Assembly (NCBI RefSeq): GCF_019578655.1
Contig: NC_063263.1
Coordinates: 5,404,001-5,468,000, forward strand
Length of the DNA: 64,000 nt
Source: Ricinus communis
Lineage: Eukaryota; Streptophyta; Magnoliopsida; Malpighiales; Euphorbiaceae
Direction: 5' to 3'
How positions within the stretch are numbered: position 1 is the stretch's first letter; each line of letters opens with the position of its first letter. Below the pieces are notes generated by a model. The model was not told the DNA's origin, did not search any database, and saw only the letters and a program-made list of their open reading frames with translations. The translations under genes and the position numbers were made by a program. Positions 36,960-48,749 of the stretch are shown here, in pieces.

Positions 36960-37930
36960 GACAGTCCAAATTAATGTAAATCATAGGATGCTACTGTAAC
37001 AAACTAACCTGTACCAATTTTGGTATTAGAAAAGAAAGAAAGAAAAGAAAATATATCTTAATATCATTCTTTGTTATATATTGACATCATTTATCTTTAC
37101 AATTTCTTCATGAAGATCGAGTTTCTCTTTCCTCTGGCTTGTCTTAATTCTGCCTTTCTGGTAACTTCACAAAACAATAGACATCATAGTTTGTAATTAG
37201 TTACTATGAATAGATAAATATCATACTAGCATAGCATCTAGAGAATGTTAAATGAATTAGCTGCTGCGGATTTCAAGCGGACCTTTAATGTTTTCAACTA
37301 ATCAATGGATCCCCAAAATTATTTAAAACCAATTCAGATTAGATATAGTATTTGACCTGTGAGGTTATGGAATATTATGTATAAAAGCAAACTGCAGAGT
37401 CTGGCTCCGATGGGTAGGGCATACTATGTGAACTTCACAGGCCTTGTCTTATAAATTTCTAGACTAAAATGACATAAATCTTGGCGAAAGCCCGTAAATC
37501 TGGCTCCACGCCAACATATGTTGCAGCTGCTGATGTTTCCAAAGTCACCCTGACACCTGTTGTCAAAAACAGGTTGTAATGTTTCCAAAAGATAATGATT
37601 ATCTTGAGCGGTTTACGTTTCTCTGCTCTACTTTTAAAATTACCAACACACTAACATTTTTAAGACTAATGAGGCTAACAGAGAAATATAAATGCTTTTC
37701 TATATTAATTTATTTTAGTCCTCATGAACTTGCTGTATGGTATCACAACTAAAATTCTGCTCTATCTGCTGAAAACAACAAAAACTACTGCAATTGTTGT
37801 TGCAGCCACAAACATATATACTAGCTTAGAGTTTATCATTTTTCCATATAGATGAATGGTTACTGGTCAGATGTATTAGGCTGAATTTGGTAACATCTGA
37901 TATACTCAGTTTATGATCCATCAATTCGTC
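36960..37930. other. SAUR 4 downstream region, duplicated with 48.75-49.83 kb
   Basis: 3' UTR and spacer. The stretch 37410-37590 (GTCTTATAAATTTCTAGAC, CCGTAAATCTGGCTCCA, GCAGCTGCTGATGT) matches 49640-49820 downstream of SAUR 6 in the same order. No gene was seen. Confidence 0.65.
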
Positions 37931-37934
37931 AACT

Positions 37935-38018
37935 GTAAGAGCCTCTTATGCGATGAATAGCAAGGCAAGCGGAGGCAGAGACTAAAGAGTCGGACAGGCT
38001 CCATGTCCATTTCACATA
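37935..38018. repeat. Cluster block M, copy 2
   Basis: Same block as 35606-35700 (GTAAGAGCCTCTTATGCGA ... GACTAAAGAGTCGGACAGG, CTCCATGTCCATTTCACAT). It lies about 1 kb upstream of SAUR 5. The 20-25 bp before it (ATGTATTAGGCTGA) also match the DNA before copy 3. Confidence 0.65.
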
Positions 38019-38795
38019 AGTTTGGGATTATAGCACAAAGTGGAAATTTCATATATAAAACATGCTGGTAATAAAACATCTCAGCTTCATCTTTTAGTAA
38101 TGCCATTAGACTATCCAAGCACCGCATCTTTGAAATATAAAATAGAACATGGTGATTCTATGATCATTTTTCTTTAGTTACATGTATCTAGAGGTAATAT
38201 AAGACGCCCATGCTGATAACCTTCTTATGAGTGGCAAAACACTTGCACAAAAATTTTAACGCTTTTGTATACTCAAGAGTCAAACTCGAAATATTAATTA
38301 AATTAGAAAATACTGCAAATGCGCATTGATTTTTTCTTGATATTCTTAAAACTGTAAAAGTAGTATGTGACGGTGCATTAGGATGGGTTCCTGATGGAGA
38401 CTCATCGCTATATAGTAGGGCATAGCTCATGTGAACTTTACGAACGATATCTTGTCAAAAGAAAAGCTGATAAAGAAAAAGGTTGCAAGAAGTGATGTTT
38501 GATCAGGATCCGTCTAATAAATGTTTGTAGATGTAAGGACGACATAAGAACATTCACACATTTGTCATACAGTTCGTAGCTACCGATATCAGGTTCCCGG
38601 AACTTGCGATTTAGAAATTGAACTAAATTTCTTTAAATTTCATTCAGAAAAATTTGAATGGTTGAAACATTTTCGTATGAGCTAAGGGCTTGATTGGTGG
38701 TGCCATAGCAGTTTGATTACCAGTTTCTACTAACAAGTTGCATTATGTTATGTTACATTTGTTAAATAAGTTGCATTATGATCTATATTCGTTCC

Positions 38796-38920
38796 AAGTA
38801 GGCCAAGATGATAACTTCAAATTGTTGGCAAAGCCAATAACAAAAACATGTGATTCCTTGTAAAATATGCCCCCTACGGGACCCCATTGGAATACATTCT
38901 TTTGCCTTATATTTATGCCT
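38796..38920 (+). promoter_or_regulatory. SAUR 5 promoter
   Basis: AGTAGGCCAAGATGAT (38797-38812), AACATGTGATTCC (38845-38857), GGGACCCC (38878-38885) and CCTTATATTTATGCC (38905-38919) occur in order, with the TATA-like box about 105 bp before the ATG. Confidence 0.65.
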
Positions 38921-39013
38921 CTATGAAGGATTTCCAGATATCCAGTGCCAAGCATCTTCTTTTGCTATCAAAGTCTTACGAATTTGATTCAAACACTTGT
39001 CGAGGGATCCCAT

Positions 39014-39307
39014 ATGGGTATTAGCTTGCCAAGGATTGTTAATACAAAGCAAATTCTTCGGCGGATGCTCTTGATACAGGAAACTACAGATGTGCCCAAA
39101 GGCCATTTTGCAGTTTATGTTGGAGAAAATCAGAAGAGGTTTGCAGTTCCAATATCATACTTGAAGCATTCATCATTCCGAAGTTTGTTAAGTCAAGCCG
39201 AGGAAGAGTTTGGATTTCATTATCCCCTTACACTCCCTTGCAGTGAGCAAGCCTTTACTCATCTGATTTTCAGTTTGTCGCCCTTCTCAGCGATATTAAC
39301 TGTTTAA
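39014..39307 (+). CDS. SAUR family protein (SAUR 5), MGG deleted and C-terminal extension
   Basis: SAUR protein of 97 residues, no intron. The start was taken at the ATG giving [13 protein letters not shown]; an upstream in-frame ATG at 38945 lies in the 5' UTR and would add 23 atypical residues. [12 protein letters not shown] and [19 protein letters not shown] are normal. The hallmark loop has lost three residues: [14 protein letters not shown] is here [11 protein letters not shown], an in-frame 9-bp deletion. The usual stop after IFSL is also lost, adding SPFSAILTV. The frame is open, but two changes at conserved places suggest a weakened or decaying gene. The promoter is well preserved. 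Confidence 0.88.
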   Translation: MGISLPRIVNTKQILRRMLLIQETTDVPKGHFAVYVGENQKRFAVPISYLKHSSFRSLLSQAEEEFGFHYPLTLPCSEQAFTHLIFSLSPFSAILTV

Positions 39308-39309
39308 CA

Positions 39310-41120
39310 ACTAACATATGTGCTTACGTAAGAATTAGAATTAAAACTCTTGACCTAGTATTTTATCACTTCCTATCATCCATTCTAGATTAATTCTAAA
39401 TATATATACACCATAAAATTGATATATGTACCAAACTTTTGTATTGACAAATGGGAAGGAAACATGAATTCTTTTATTGTCTATATCTAGATTACTGTCA
39501 TGTTTTTTAAAGTTGATTTGAACACAATTTGCTTGGAGTTCAATATTTTCTAGCAGTTTTGTTAGAGTTGGTGAAATTGTTGGTGAATTTTTGGTGATGT
39601 TTTATTAGAAAAAGAATGCTCGTTATGTTCCCCTCATCATATCGGTCAATTTGTATTTTCTTTTACACTTTTCAAATAAAATTTTTTAAAAGAAAGTATT
39701 TGGAAATTATTATATTTCAGAATTTAAAAATAAAGTTAATATTTATAGAGATTATATTCTATGTATTTGAACTGTCTTGCGATGCTCTACCTTCTAAGGT
39801 ATTAAATTAAAAATTACTATTTGTTTTACCAGCGTGTTACACATATATTGTTATTATTTTAACTAGTTGTTTATTTATACATTATACAGTCATTTTAATT
39901 ATTTTAATTATAAAATTAAATTTAGGAATAAATTTTAGTATGATTTTTTATACTTAATATTTATTTATAATTTTTAAAAATAACAACAAATTAAATATTT
40001 TAATTTTTCCTTTTAATTTTTTAATATTTTAAAATTTTATTATTGTAGTAATATAAAAAAATAATTTTAAAAGTATTTATTAATTAATTTTAGTATTATA
40101 TAAATTACTATATAAATATAATTAATATTATTACTTTTAAGGTTAAAATTATTATTTAGTGAATATAATATTATAAATATAATGTAAAATGTTATTTTCT
40201 AGTATTAGAAGATTATATAATTATGAAACTAGTTTATTAATTAATAAAATATTAAGATACATTTAATATGTTATTTCTTAAGATAGAATTAGATTCATTA
40301 TCTAATTAAAAAATTAATTTATTAGTTAATATAATATTAAAATATAATAATATGCTATTTTTTACATTGGGTGATAAAAGAAATCGATCAGATTGAAGAA
40401 TTTGTCCGAAATTGAAAGGTTAAATCGATAAAATAGATTAAAAAAATTGACAATTATAGTTTTTTAAGAGAAGAATTTTGATTTTTAATTTTAATTTTAA
40501 TTTTAATCTAAAAAATTGACGATATAGTTAGCCATATGAAAATATATATATTTATAACTTTTAATATATGCAATATATATATGGACTTATTTTATTTACT
40601 ATAAATATGATTTATGTGTAATGTTGATATTCATTATATATTTAGCAATATAAATATAATTAATATATTAATTAATAAAAATCTATTAAAAATAAGTCTA
40701 ATTTTTTAACAATATATAAAATTATATTACTATTACTATTAATTTATTGGCTAATTAAGCAAAGGAAAAATATATTAAAACATTAAAATTCTTTTTAAAA
40801 AATTTGTAAAATTTAATATGATTAAAAATTAAAAAATTTGATTAACTGTACTGTAAATACCAGTTAACTAATAACCAGTTTATCAATATTAATAGTTTAG
40901 ATTTAGGATTGATAAATTTAAAAATCAAAATATATGGTTAGATTTCTGAAAATGACAAACGATTCGATTTGCCGAACCATGATCACCCATACTATATAAT
41001 AGACTGAAACTGTGCTTGCATGAAACATAACCATGGAATGGTTTGTGAATTTTCAAATATACCTTTGAAAGAAGATTTTTCCCTTCTTACAAATTGCTTG
41101 CAAGTTCGGCTACTTGTGTA
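39310..41120. other. AT-rich intergenic DNA
   Basis: SAUR 5 3' UTR followed by very AT-rich sequence. From 40187 to about 40370 it has tandem copies (period near 83 bp) of the AT-rich repeat also seen at 0.6-0.96 kb and 44.3-44.7 kb. No gene was seen. Confidence 0.5.
40187..40370. repeat. AT-rich tandem repeat, period about 83 bp
   Basis: The phrases ATGTTATTTTCTAGTATTAG, ATGTTATTTCTTAAGATAG and ATGCTATTTTTTACATTGG start about 80-84 bp apart, each followed by a 'TTTATTAATTAATAAAATATT'-like string. Related copies are dispersed elsewhere in the window. Confidence 0.5.
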
Positions 41121-41122
41121 AG

Positions 41123-42510
41123 TAGGATTGCAAACAAGCCGAGTCAAATCGAGTTGAGCTTTTCAATGTTCAAGTTTGGCTCGCAAAAATTTAACTAAGC
41201 TCAAATTCGATAATTTTTTATGTTTTAGACCTCGAACTCGGCTTGTTGTAATTTTGATATATTCGATCATGGTTCGAGCTCGATACTACATATAAACGAG
41301 CTAAACACGAACTCTACTCATTATTAGCTCGTTATTTATATAAAAGAGCTAAGTTCGGGCTCAGCTCGACTTCAAATTCATTAAGCAAGCTCAATTTTAC
41401 CAAATATATAGCTGTAAATTTTATAATTATTAATAAATTATATACAAAAATAAAAAGAATGCATATAAATTTAGAAACTAAAATAATTAAACTAAATTCT
41501 TAATTAAAAAAAATAATTCAACAAAGTTCATAGAATTCTATCTCAAACTTGTTTCAAATCCATTTATAATTTGGTCAGGAATATGAGTGCAAATGAGTCG
41601 GGGCTAACTTCACAAGCTTCACATTAAACATATTGCAAAAATATTTACTCATATTAATTTATAATATTTCTTACTATAGTACATTTTCTTTATTAATATA
41701 CTATAGTATCTTTCATGTTAATTTATAATAATTCTTACTCTATCTACAAGTTTCACATTAAGCATATTGCAAAAATATTTACTCATATTTTGTTAATTTA
41801 CAAATGTATAGACTATAATTTCTAAATATCTTTAAGCATTCACATATACTTTTTTATTCAACGCTGAAACTATATAGTTATATCCTTAAATATTTATACA
41901 ATATATATTTATCTATTTAACACTAAAACTATATAGTTTTATAGTAAAGCAACGTAGTTTATATAGATTTAAATTAACTATATCATACACAAAACTATAT
42001 TGTTCTCATACATAGTTTTTATTTTAATATTATATTTAAATTAATTTACGATAAAAAATAAATTGATAAGATATTAATAATAAATAAATATAGATAATCA
42101 AATACCAAAATAATTAACAATGTCATTACTAGCACTTGTTTAAGTAAAACTAAAATTTCTCAATTTAGAGAATTTATAATTAAAATATAATTTATTAGTA
42201 TATATTGTTACTCTATGGTAATAAAAGTCGAGTTCTTATGATCTATTTTTTTTTTAAGTAAAATATATTATTTTTTAATTATTTTTTTATTTATTGAGCT
42301 AACGCACGAGCCAGCTTGCGAGCTCCTTAAAGAGCCAGCTCATAAGCTCTTTAAACGAGTTTAGCATTATTAAGCTCGAGCTCAGTTTAATTAGAGAGCT
42401 AAAAATGAAGTTCGAACTCAGTCTATTTATCTTGACAAATGAATTGGAACGAGCTTTTATGGAATTGAAATTCTAGTAGCTTGTAAGCAGCTTGGCTCAT
42501 TTGCAGCCTA
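41123..42510. mobile_element. Non-autonomous hAT element, 1388 bp
   Basis: Terminal inverted repeats TAGGATTGCAAACAAGCC (left) and TAGGCTGCAAATGAGCC (right, reverse complement). Flanks TGTGTAAG (41115-41122) and TGTGCAAT (42511-42518) match at 6 of 8 bases, fitting an aged 8-bp hAT target duplication. Near both ends the DNA is packed with GAGCT/AGCTC words (for example AACTCGGCTTG and GCTCGAGCTCAG), typical of this plant hAT family. The centre is AT-rich and has no transposase frame. Confidence 0.75.
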
Positions 42511-42519
42511 TGTGCAATT

Positions 42520-43050
42520 GAGGTTTCTAAATTATTTTTTTCTCAACTTTTTTTTTCTTTTATCTTTTTTTTTTTATTTCAGTTCTCTTTTTTATGTAAA
42601 AAAAGAAATATTGTTATTTTAAAATTCTTTTCAAAATTTATTGGATTTGGCGCTCTGTAAAAAGTCCCTCGTTATTAGCTATTTTAGTGTACTTCTATAA
42701 AAAACTTGCTCCAAAATTTTTTTTTATAAGTGAGTTATTTAAAAATCCTTGTTTATTTTGGTTAAGAAAAAGAAGTCGAAAATTCAAGAATGTTAAAGCA
42801 AGTTTTGGCTGCTGTAAGTCTGAGAGTTTAATTAATAATATTTTATTGTTAAAGCCTCAATAAGTAATATAGTAAAATGATTAAAGAGTAATTAGATATA
42901 AAATCTTAAATTTAAGGGTTGGTGTGATATTTTGATTTTTTCCAATTTTACAAATTTATAGAATTTGACTTTTTTTTTTCAAAAAATAAAGATGAAAAAT
43001 ATTTTAATCGTACAAAACTTATGTAATTAATTTAAGGGATATCTATGAAA
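42520..43050. other. AT-rich spacer between transposons
   Basis: T-rich runs near 42545-42590 and no recognisable gene or repeat boundary. It separates the hAT element from the 43-kb foldback. Confidence 0.4.
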
Positions 43051-43057
43051 TTTATTA

Positions 43058-43740
43058 CAGATTAAATGCTATTTATTTTTCAAAATTTGGTCTAATACAC
43101 AAGTTAGTTCTTATATTCTTTTATTATATTGCTACTTCTTGAATTTTAATAAAACTAAGTATTACTCTTTTCATTTAAGTTAAAGGACTAAACTAGTAAT
43201 TTAAGATTACAATTGAACTTATTATTAAGTATTAAACTCATCCAAAATTGATCAATTTTCTTACCAAATAGAGTAACATTTTATTTTTAATACAAGTTAA
43301 TTTTAATTTCTAACAAAAATAATTATTTAATATTCTTTTGCTTGTTTTATTTTTAATTTTCAAGCATAATTTAATTCTAAAAAAATTAAAAATGTTAAAG
43401 ACACTTATTTTTTTTAAAAGTATTATTAGATTACTATATAAACTTATTTATATTTTTAAATAAAATAAATAGTTAAAAGTTATTTTTGTTAGACTCTAAA
43501 ACTAACTTGGATTAAAAATAAAATTTTGCTATAATTTAATAATAAAATTAATTTTGGATAAATTTGATATTTGATAATAAACTTAAGAATCAAATTTTTA
43601 ATCTTAAATTATCCATTCAATTCTTGAACTAACACGGAGGGGATAATAGTTAATTTTATTAAAACTTAAAGGGGTTTAAAAAAAACAGAGACCGATCTAT
43701 GTATTAGATCAAATCTTAGAAGATAAATAGTATTCAACTC
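43058..43740. mobile_element. Long foldback element, 683 bp, with 8-bp target duplication
   Basis: Two arms of roughly 300 bp are inverted copies: left CAGATTAAATGCTATTTAT ... TTTTATTTTTAATACAAGTT ... TCTAACAAAAATAA, and the right arm is its complement (GATAAATAGTATTCAACTC at the end). It is flanked by exact ATTTATTA at 43050-43057 and 43741-43748. The 8-bp duplication suggests a hAT-type MITE. One arm resembles 9540-9660 (GATATTTGATAATAA), so the family is dispersed. Confidence 0.7.
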
Positions 43741-43879
43741 ATTTATTATTTAAAATCAATAACTTATATTTATGGTAATGTTTAATACTAATTTTAAGTA
43801 TTGTTAGTGTTAAATAAAATTTGATTAATTAATTAATTATTATTCAATTCAACTGACTGATATAAAACAAGTATTGGAT

Positions 43880-44030
43880 TTGAATTATTATTTGAGATAT
43901 TAAAATGTTAATAATAAAAGTTTATAAAGTTGTGGGTCCTTATGCAAAAATACTGTTCTTGGTATGTCTGTAAATAATTATGTTGGTAATTAAGGGTATT
44001 TTGACAATGCTATCATTAGTTATATAGACA
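43880..44030 (+). repeat. Fragment related to the gypsy-like LTR at 27.3 kb
   Basis: ATGCAAAAATACTGTTCTTG, GGTATGTCTGTAAATAATTA and GGTAATTAAGGGTATTTTG line up with 27285-27345 inside the gypsy-like LTR (ATGCAAAAACACTATTTTTG and so on). The match is short, so only a fragment of the family is claimed. Confidence 0.4.
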
Positions 44031-44049
44031 ATTTTAGTAGTAGTTATTC

Positions 44050-45130
44050 ACCTATGCCTTGTATGAGTGTTGTTTAAATTATTAAAATTTAAATAAAATT
44101 CCTTATATTTTATAATTACTGATTACTTGTTAAAAATAATAGCAATTTAAATATATTTAAGTGGCTTTCTTAATAAAACTTATGATATTCTTTTATAAAT
44201 GCAATCAATATAATAATTGTTTTAACATTTTTATTAAATTAAATTATTAGTTATATATATTAATGCTATAAATATTATTAATAGGTTATTTTTAGAAGTG
44301 GAAATTATTGTATAACTAACGTATTAATTAATATAATACTAAAAACATAATTATAATACTATTTTATAGAATTATACTCATTTTTAAATAAAAAATAATT
44401 AAATAGTTAGTATATTAATTATACAATAAATATAAAAGTTAAATATCAATATAATATTTATGAATAAAAAATAAATATATATATAAAATAAATTTAACAT
44501 ATAAAAAATAAATATGTATATTAAAAATATTTTATGTCTTGATTCAAAATTATGTAACTAAAATGCTATACTTTTCAAATTATAAATTAATTTATAATTA
44601 AGAAACTAATTTATTAATTAATATAATATTTAAAAATATAATTAAAATATTAATAAGAAAATAACTTATTAATTAATAAATTAATATAAAAACTATAAAG
44701 TTATATATCAATTTTGAATACTACAAGATGTGAGAATATATATATATATATTCTCTAAATCATTGATTTATGGACATATTTGAAAGACTTTAAATCAGTT
44801 TGGATGCTTTGAAAATCGGCAACAATTAAAGGGTCAAAGTGGTAGTTTTGTTAAGAAATATATCGGTAACGAAGAAAAGTAGTAAAAGGTATTTCTAGGA
44901 GTTCCGTTCCATGGTATAGCAATCAAATTCTTTCGGGTAAAATTCTTTACTTTTACCAAACTTTGAATCTATATCCAATTAATATCAATGCTTCAATATT
45001 TTTCCTTTTTGATACCAACACTTTCATTTCTATTTTAATTTAAAATTTTAATAATCTTTTCTGTCTATTTTTATTAACATAACTATTAAAAATAAAATAT
45101 CTTTAATTGATTTGTCATATCAATAATGTC
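44050..45130. other. AT-rich intergenic DNA with dispersed repeat
   Basis: Contains two further copies of the AT-rich repeat (about 44250-44400 and 44560-44690) and a short TA run near 44738-44751. No gene was seen. Confidence 0.45.
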
Positions 45131-45139
45131 AACTCACTG

Positions 45140-46110
45140 ATAATTATTGGGCAGTGATCGAGAGTTTCGGTTGAGAAAGAAAACATCAAATTCATTGTTG
45201 ATAAGACCACCACCTAATGTTGTCAATACACAATCCAAGTTTAACATCTTTCAAATATCCACGGAAAATGATTTTAAGAAAGACCATTTTCCAAGCTTCT
45301 ATGTACTGATTTCTTTTTCTTGGCAGTCTGAATGACGGTGGTGTATTATGATGGCCTCATGAAGGAGACTCATCGCTCTATGGTAGGGCATAATTTATGT
45401 ATCAATCTAATAAAGCTCCAAGAGGTGTATCAATCTAATAAATGTTTGTAGCCGTATGAACATAAGTACAATAACACGTACTTCATACAGTTCTTAGCTA
45501 CGGATATATCAGATTCCTGGAAGTTACGTTCAGGAATTGAGCTAAGTTTCTTTCTGAAAACATTAAATGCTTGAAACATTATCGTATCATCCAATGACTT
45601 GATTACTTTATATTGTTTGGTGGTGCCACAGCAGATATAGTGACAATGGTCACTTTGTCAATTTGATTTCCGACTTCTATTAACAAGTTGCAACGGTCAT
45701 GTTTTAAATTTCTTAAATAATGCATAAGAACTTGATTTACATAGGTAAAATCCATTAAACCCCTCAACTTTTTATTTTATTTTATTAACTTCCTAAATCT
45801 TTATTTTATTTTATTAAATCTTTATATTTTATATAAGGTTGGATTAAGAATATCTTGTACATATACTTCATGAGGTTTTTATTTATTTTATTTAGTTTTT
45901 ATTTTATTTTTTTATTAAAGACAGAGCAAAAATAAAAGGACAAAGATATAATACAATAATAAGAAACTCATTAAAATAAAACTGAAATCCAGAGATTTAA
46001 TAATTCATTTTGCCATCTACGTACTAGTTCTTTATAATTCATATTTTCCTTTTAGACTGATATGCATCTGTCATCACAAGTAGGCCATGCATCAACGAAA
46101 CAATTTTCCA
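45140..46110 (+). pseudogene. Broken SAUR unit without SAUR coding sequence
   Basis: The segment follows the same order as the SAUR 5 and SAUR 7 upstream regions: ATGATGGCCTCATGAAGGAG (45348), GGTAGGGCATAATTTATGT (45382), ATACAGTTCTTAGCTACGG (about 45484), TTGTTTGGTGGTGCCAC (about 45634), AACAAGTTGCAACGG and finally AAGTAGGCCATGCATCAA (about 46079). There the similarity stops: no CATGTG box, TATA box or SAUR frame follows. A T-rich insert of about 300 bp (45746-46050) splits it. This is a decayed copy of the tandem unit, not a gene. Confidence 0.65.
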
Positions 46111-46474
46111 CGAAAGAAATGTTACAAGAATATGAATCCCTATTATGACAAATTTGTTTATTGCAAACGAAAAGAAAAAATCATTAATCAGAAGACACAT
46201 GTCTTTGATCATTTTAGACTAGTCTTATATTATTTGAGACTATTAACTCAAAATCAATTAGGAAAGCCTAATTTCTTGTAGATTGTACAATTACACAAAT
46301 TCTGTTGTTTATTTCATTCAGTAATTCCCACAGCTCCAACAATAGAACTCTTTGTCAACTCATAAATAATTGACACATATTTATTAGTTTTTTTAAAAAA
46401 AATTGTCTAGACTGAATGTATATTTTCACATATAAATCAAACTCATAGATTCAAATAGAATAAATGAAAAATTA

Positions 46475-46790
46475 TAAGAAAAACTTCATTAAACTACCAT
46501 GTAGTTTAACGTATTTTTACTTTAGGGTATGTGATTTACTTTTTTTTTTTCACTTTTTTACTTTGTAAATATGATCGTTAGTAAATAACGGTCAAATTAT
46601 ATAACACCATTAGCAAGTGCTAACGTGACAATTGAAAGAACAATAGCTATTGCATGCCATGTCAGAATCTCTTAATGATATTTTTCAATTTGACTGTTAT
46701 TTGCGAGAATACTAAAGAAAGAAAATGTAAATTCACAACTCTAAAATAAAAATACGTTAAACTACAAGATAATTTAATAAAATTTTCTTA
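46475..46790. mobile_element. Foldback MITE, 316 bp
   Basis: Almost the whole element is one palindrome. Left: TAAGAAAAACTTCATTAAAC, ATGTAGTTTAACGTATTTTT, AAATAACGGTCAAATT. The right end gives, in reverse complement, TAAGAAAATTTTATTAAATT, TTGTAGTTTAACGTATTTTT and AAATAACAGTCAAATT. The centre is near 46632. The flanks AAATTAT and AAATTTAT suggest a slightly decayed target duplication. It has no coding frame; a transcript would fold into a long hairpin. Confidence 0.75.
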
Positions 46791-46799
46791 AATTTATAG

Positions 46800-47600
46800 T
46801 GGTTATTTAAGTTTACACTTTTATTTGTTTTTATTATTAATCTTTATTTTCTTAAACTTTTCAATCATTTAAATTTTATTTTAGTAGCAGATTGGTTACC
46901 ATCATCCATACACGATAGTTTTATTAATGGAAATGACAATGTATTTTAATGAACCTATTAGTAATAGTAAATGTAATCTTTTATTTCTTACTCATTATCG
47001 TAGTCAAATATATCATTTAACTCTCCTTTAATTCAAATAAACTAACCTAACCTTAACTCTCAAATTAGTCAAGTGATCTAACCTAACCTTACTCACGTTT
47101 AACTTTTAGAAAACGAATCCTAAAACAAAAATTGGAATTTCAGCAATTCAGTACATGAAAAGTTAGCAACTGAAAAATTAATACCAAAAAAGGAATTCTT
47201 GTGTTAGTCTGGTATGTAAAAACAGTCCGATGAGAGTGAAAAAAGAATGGCGAAAGAAGGGCGAGATGCATGGATAAGGAGTAGATCTTGACAAACCTCT
47301 AGAATGACAATACCTATAATATATAGGTGCGTGAATGAATTGAGTCGCTATAACGAAACAATGCAAATGATTAATATATACTTGTGGTAAGTTTTTTAAA
47401 ATAATTTAAGAATGAACGTGAAAAGTTCTTGAATCCACTAAGAGAATAAGACCGTAAAGTTTATGGAGTCATAAATAGATAATTTCTCAAATAATCTGGA
47501 TCCCAGTCATTATAATTATCATATTCATTCTTTACTGAAGTAATTAGGCAGTGATATTGGTAAACTATTAAGAAAGGATTGGATTCCTGTTGATGCAAGA
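46800..47600. other. Intergenic DNA between broken unit and SAUR 6 unit
   Basis: No gene was seen; a 62-codon minus frame (47178-47366) has no recognisable features. Confidence 0.4.
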
Positions 47601-48244
47601 GCAACTAACGCCACTATAACAACTAACACCACAAGAATTTTCCTTATAATAATCCAAGTAGCATATTTTTCTAATATCCGTGGTACTACAGAAAAGAGGA
47701 TATTGTGGAAAATGATTGCTGTATTGCTATATTCGGATCCTTCCTCGAAGTAAAAGCAGCATGTAATATAATGGGATTTCAGTGACGGTACTCATAGATA
47801 TACAGTAGGGCACAACTCATGTTAACTTTACGTGTGGTATCTTGTCAAGAAAAAGGTTGGTGACATTAAGTTCCAAGAAGGTATCGTTTTCTGATTAAAC
47901 TATTTGTTATATCAGGTTTGTGCCAGTTACGCTGTGTAAATGAGCTTAATGTCTTGTATTTTCCATCAGAAGTACTAAAAACATTTGCGAATGAACTAAT
48001 GGCTTCTTTTATTTCATATTATTAGTTGGTGCCATAACAAACATATTGAATTGGTGATAATTAGCATTGTGTCGATTTGATTACCGACTTCCATAAACAA
48101 GTTGCATGGAGATGTACATGAATCCAAGAACATGATCTAGATCTACATATTAGTTTCTTCAGGATCTATATGTTATATACTGATAAGCATCTTAATTTCA
48201 AGTAGGCCATGATTCAATGCTGGCAAAATTTTGTTGAGCGGTGG

Positions 48245-48374
48245 GCCAAGATGATCCCTTCAAATTGTTTGTAAGTAAGGGCAATAGCAAAACCATGTGA
48301 TTCGTTGTCAAGTATGCTTCATGAGAACCACAGTTGAGGCCAATGCTGTAAGGTTCTTCGCCTTATATATATGG
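48245..48374 (+). promoter_or_regulatory. SAUR 6 promoter
   Basis: GGGCCAAGATGATCCC (48243-48258), AACCATGTGATTCG (48291-48304) and CTTATATATATGG (48362-48374) occur in order; the TATA box is about 100 bp before the ATG. The sequence is close to the SAUR 4 promoter. Confidence 0.65.
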
Positions 48375-48465
48375 CCTTACCAAAGTATAACTGGCTATCC
48401 AGAACTCAATTAACATCTTCTCTACTTTCCAAGTTTTATCAACACACTTTCCAAGCAAAATCAAA

Positions 48466-48744
48466 ATGGGCATTCGCTTGCCAAGGATCGTAAGCGGTAA
48501 GCAAATTCTGCGACGGATTCTCTTGTCACAGGAAATTCCTAATGTGCCGAAAGGTCACGTTGCTGTTTATGTTGGAGAAACTCAGAAGAAGCGATTTATC
48601 ATTCCAATATCATGCTTGAAGCATCCTTCATTCCAGAACTTGCTAAGCCTGGCTGAGGACGAGTTTGGATTTGATCATCCTATGGGCGGTCTAACGATCC
48701 CTTGCAGTGAAGAAGTCTTCACAGATATCATTTTCAGTTTGTAG
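48466..48744 (+). CDS. SAUR family protein (SAUR 6)
   Basis: SAUR protein of 92 residues, no intron, starting [13 protein letters not shown]. Core: [12 protein letters not shown] (about 28-39), [20 protein letters not shown] (about 42-61), [28 protein letters not shown]. One unusual residue is the cysteine of ISCL where all but one of the copies have ISYL or IFYL. It is the duplicate of SAUR 4 (79 of 92 residues alike by hand), with flanks alike over about 2 kb, but it retains the standard [10 protein letters not shown] loop. It is expected to be functional. By family, it acts in auxin- or light-regulated cell expansion through PP2C.D inhibition. Confidence 0.95.
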   Translation: MGIRLPRIVSGKQILRRILLSQEIPNVPKGHVAVYVGETQKKRFIIPISCLKHPSFQNLLSLAEDEFGFDHPMGGLTIPCSEEVFTDIIFSL

Positions 48745-48749
48745 GCATC

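Noticed and set aside
38945..39013. Upstream ATG of SAUR 5 extending the protein by 23 residues
   Set aside because: The other SAURs start at MGI/MGF, and the upstream ATG lies at the expected position of the 5' UTR.
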